Below are positions 63,678-64,000 of a DNA stretch of 64,000 nt, piece after piece; the first letter of the stretch is position 1, and each line of letters starts with the position of its first letter. Below the pieces are notes generated by a model that did no database searches, was not told the DNA's origin, and saw only the letters and a program-made list of their open reading frames with translations. The stretch is taken from the NCBI RefSeq assembly GCF_045291395.1, contig NZ_CP152342.1:2170001-2234000 (forward strand). The letters run 5' to 3'. The stretch comes from MR-S7 sp000400995 (GTDB lineage: Bacteria > Pseudomonadota > Gammaproteobacteria > Burkholderiales > Burkholderiaceae_C). Made by a program: the position numbers and the translations under genes.

Positions 63678-64000
63678 ATGCACTTCCCTCCCGATACGGT
63701 GCAAGCCCGCACCCCCACCGTCCTGGGCGACGTCCGCCTGGCTGCCTGCGCCCAGGGCCTGGTGGGGCTGTGGTTCGACGGCCAGCGCCACCTGCCGGCG
63801 CAACTCGACGGCCCCCATGCCTGGCCCGAAGACGCCACGCACCCCGTGCTGCGCGCCGCCGCGCAGCAGGTGCGCGAGTACCTGCAGGGCACGCGCACCC
63901 GGTTCGACCTGCCGCTGTGCCTGGCGGGCGGCACGCCCTTCCAGCAAGCCGTATGGCAGGCGCTGCTGGCCATCCCGCGCGGCGGCAGCACCACCTACGG
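63678..64000 (+). CDS. ogt: Methylated-DNA-protein-cysteine methyltransferase, cut by window edge
   Basis: The first 107 residues of a suicide repair protein that removes methyl groups from O6-methylguanine. The N-terminal ribonuclease-like domain (GLVGLWFDGQRHLPAQL) and the start of the active domain (GTPFQQAVWQALLAIPRGGS followed by TTYG) are present; the PCHR active-site cysteine motif lies beyond position 64000. It follows the alkA-like gene by 60 bp and shares its alkylation-repair role, probably in one transcript. Confidence 0.93.
   Translation, partial: MHFPPDTVQARTPTVLGDVRLAACAQGLVGLWFDGQRHLPAQLDGPHAWPEDATHPVLRAAAQQVREYLQGTRTRFDLPLCLAGGTPFQQAVWQALLAIPRGGSTTY

Overview
The window is high-GC, gene-dense DNA that reads as a betaproteobacterium, most likely of the family Comamonadaceae (Acidovorax/Alicycliphilus-like). 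The grounds are the codon usage, the large number of Bug/TctC-type periplasmic binding proteins, the IclR and LysR controlled catabolic operons, and a dispersed palindromic repeat (core ATAGCTGCTWGCGCTTG) present about ten times. No rRNA, tRNA, CRISPR or insertion sequence was recognised.

Layout. 1-2352: an NDH-2 type NADH dehydrogenase (cut by the left edge) divergent from a catalase. 2372-20111: an accessory catabolic island with seven Bug binding proteins, three IclR regulators, two LigI-like lactonases, a LigJ-like hydratase, a LigK/RraA-like aldolase, an SMP-30 lactonase, a beta-propeller lactonase, an FMN hydroxy-acid dehydrogenase and a D-2-hydroxyacid dehydrogenase. Three operator-like palindromes (GTTACG-N5-CGTAAC) and a fourth variant sit in its control regions. 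20108-21505: tapT followed by a roughly 700 bp non-coding palindrome. 21506-26079: eptA, a PAP2 phosphatase and a two-component system, a PmrAB-like envelope module. 26080-34921: thioesterase, ETF-QO, an ABC importer, an Lrp regulator and a TRAP transporter. 34939-39805: tandem glycine riboswitch and gcvT-gcvH-gcvP.

39878-45346 is a chromosomal integron: an integrase gene, a cassette promoter, an attI core and six cassettes separated by six attC sites. The cassettes carry seven ORFs of low GC, mostly membrane proteins of unknown function. 45388-64000 is ordinary chromosome again: FKBP isomerase, a MerR regulator with its operator and a target acyltransferase, a CoA-ligase/GNAT fusion, waaA, a phosphohexomutase, a Bug protein, iolB, iolC and an RpiR-type iolR, then a LysR/Bug/ASL-family lyase cluster and the alkylation-repair pair alkA-like and ogt (cut by the right edge).

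The catabolic genes fit a model in which Bug proteins capture polycarboxylates and LigI-, LigJ- and LigK-like enzymes cut them to pyruvate and oxaloacetate. No TctA/TctB membrane partner is present in the window, so the route of entry is unknown.

A caution on quality: at least twelve genes carry an apparent one- or two-base indel, mostly in C or G runs (iclR3, ligI-B, dctQ, gcvT, gcvP, intI twice, a cassette ORF, an acyltransferase, the CoA ligase, a Bug gene, lysR, alkA). The pattern looks like sequencing error rather than real gene decay, so gene extents are given across these points.
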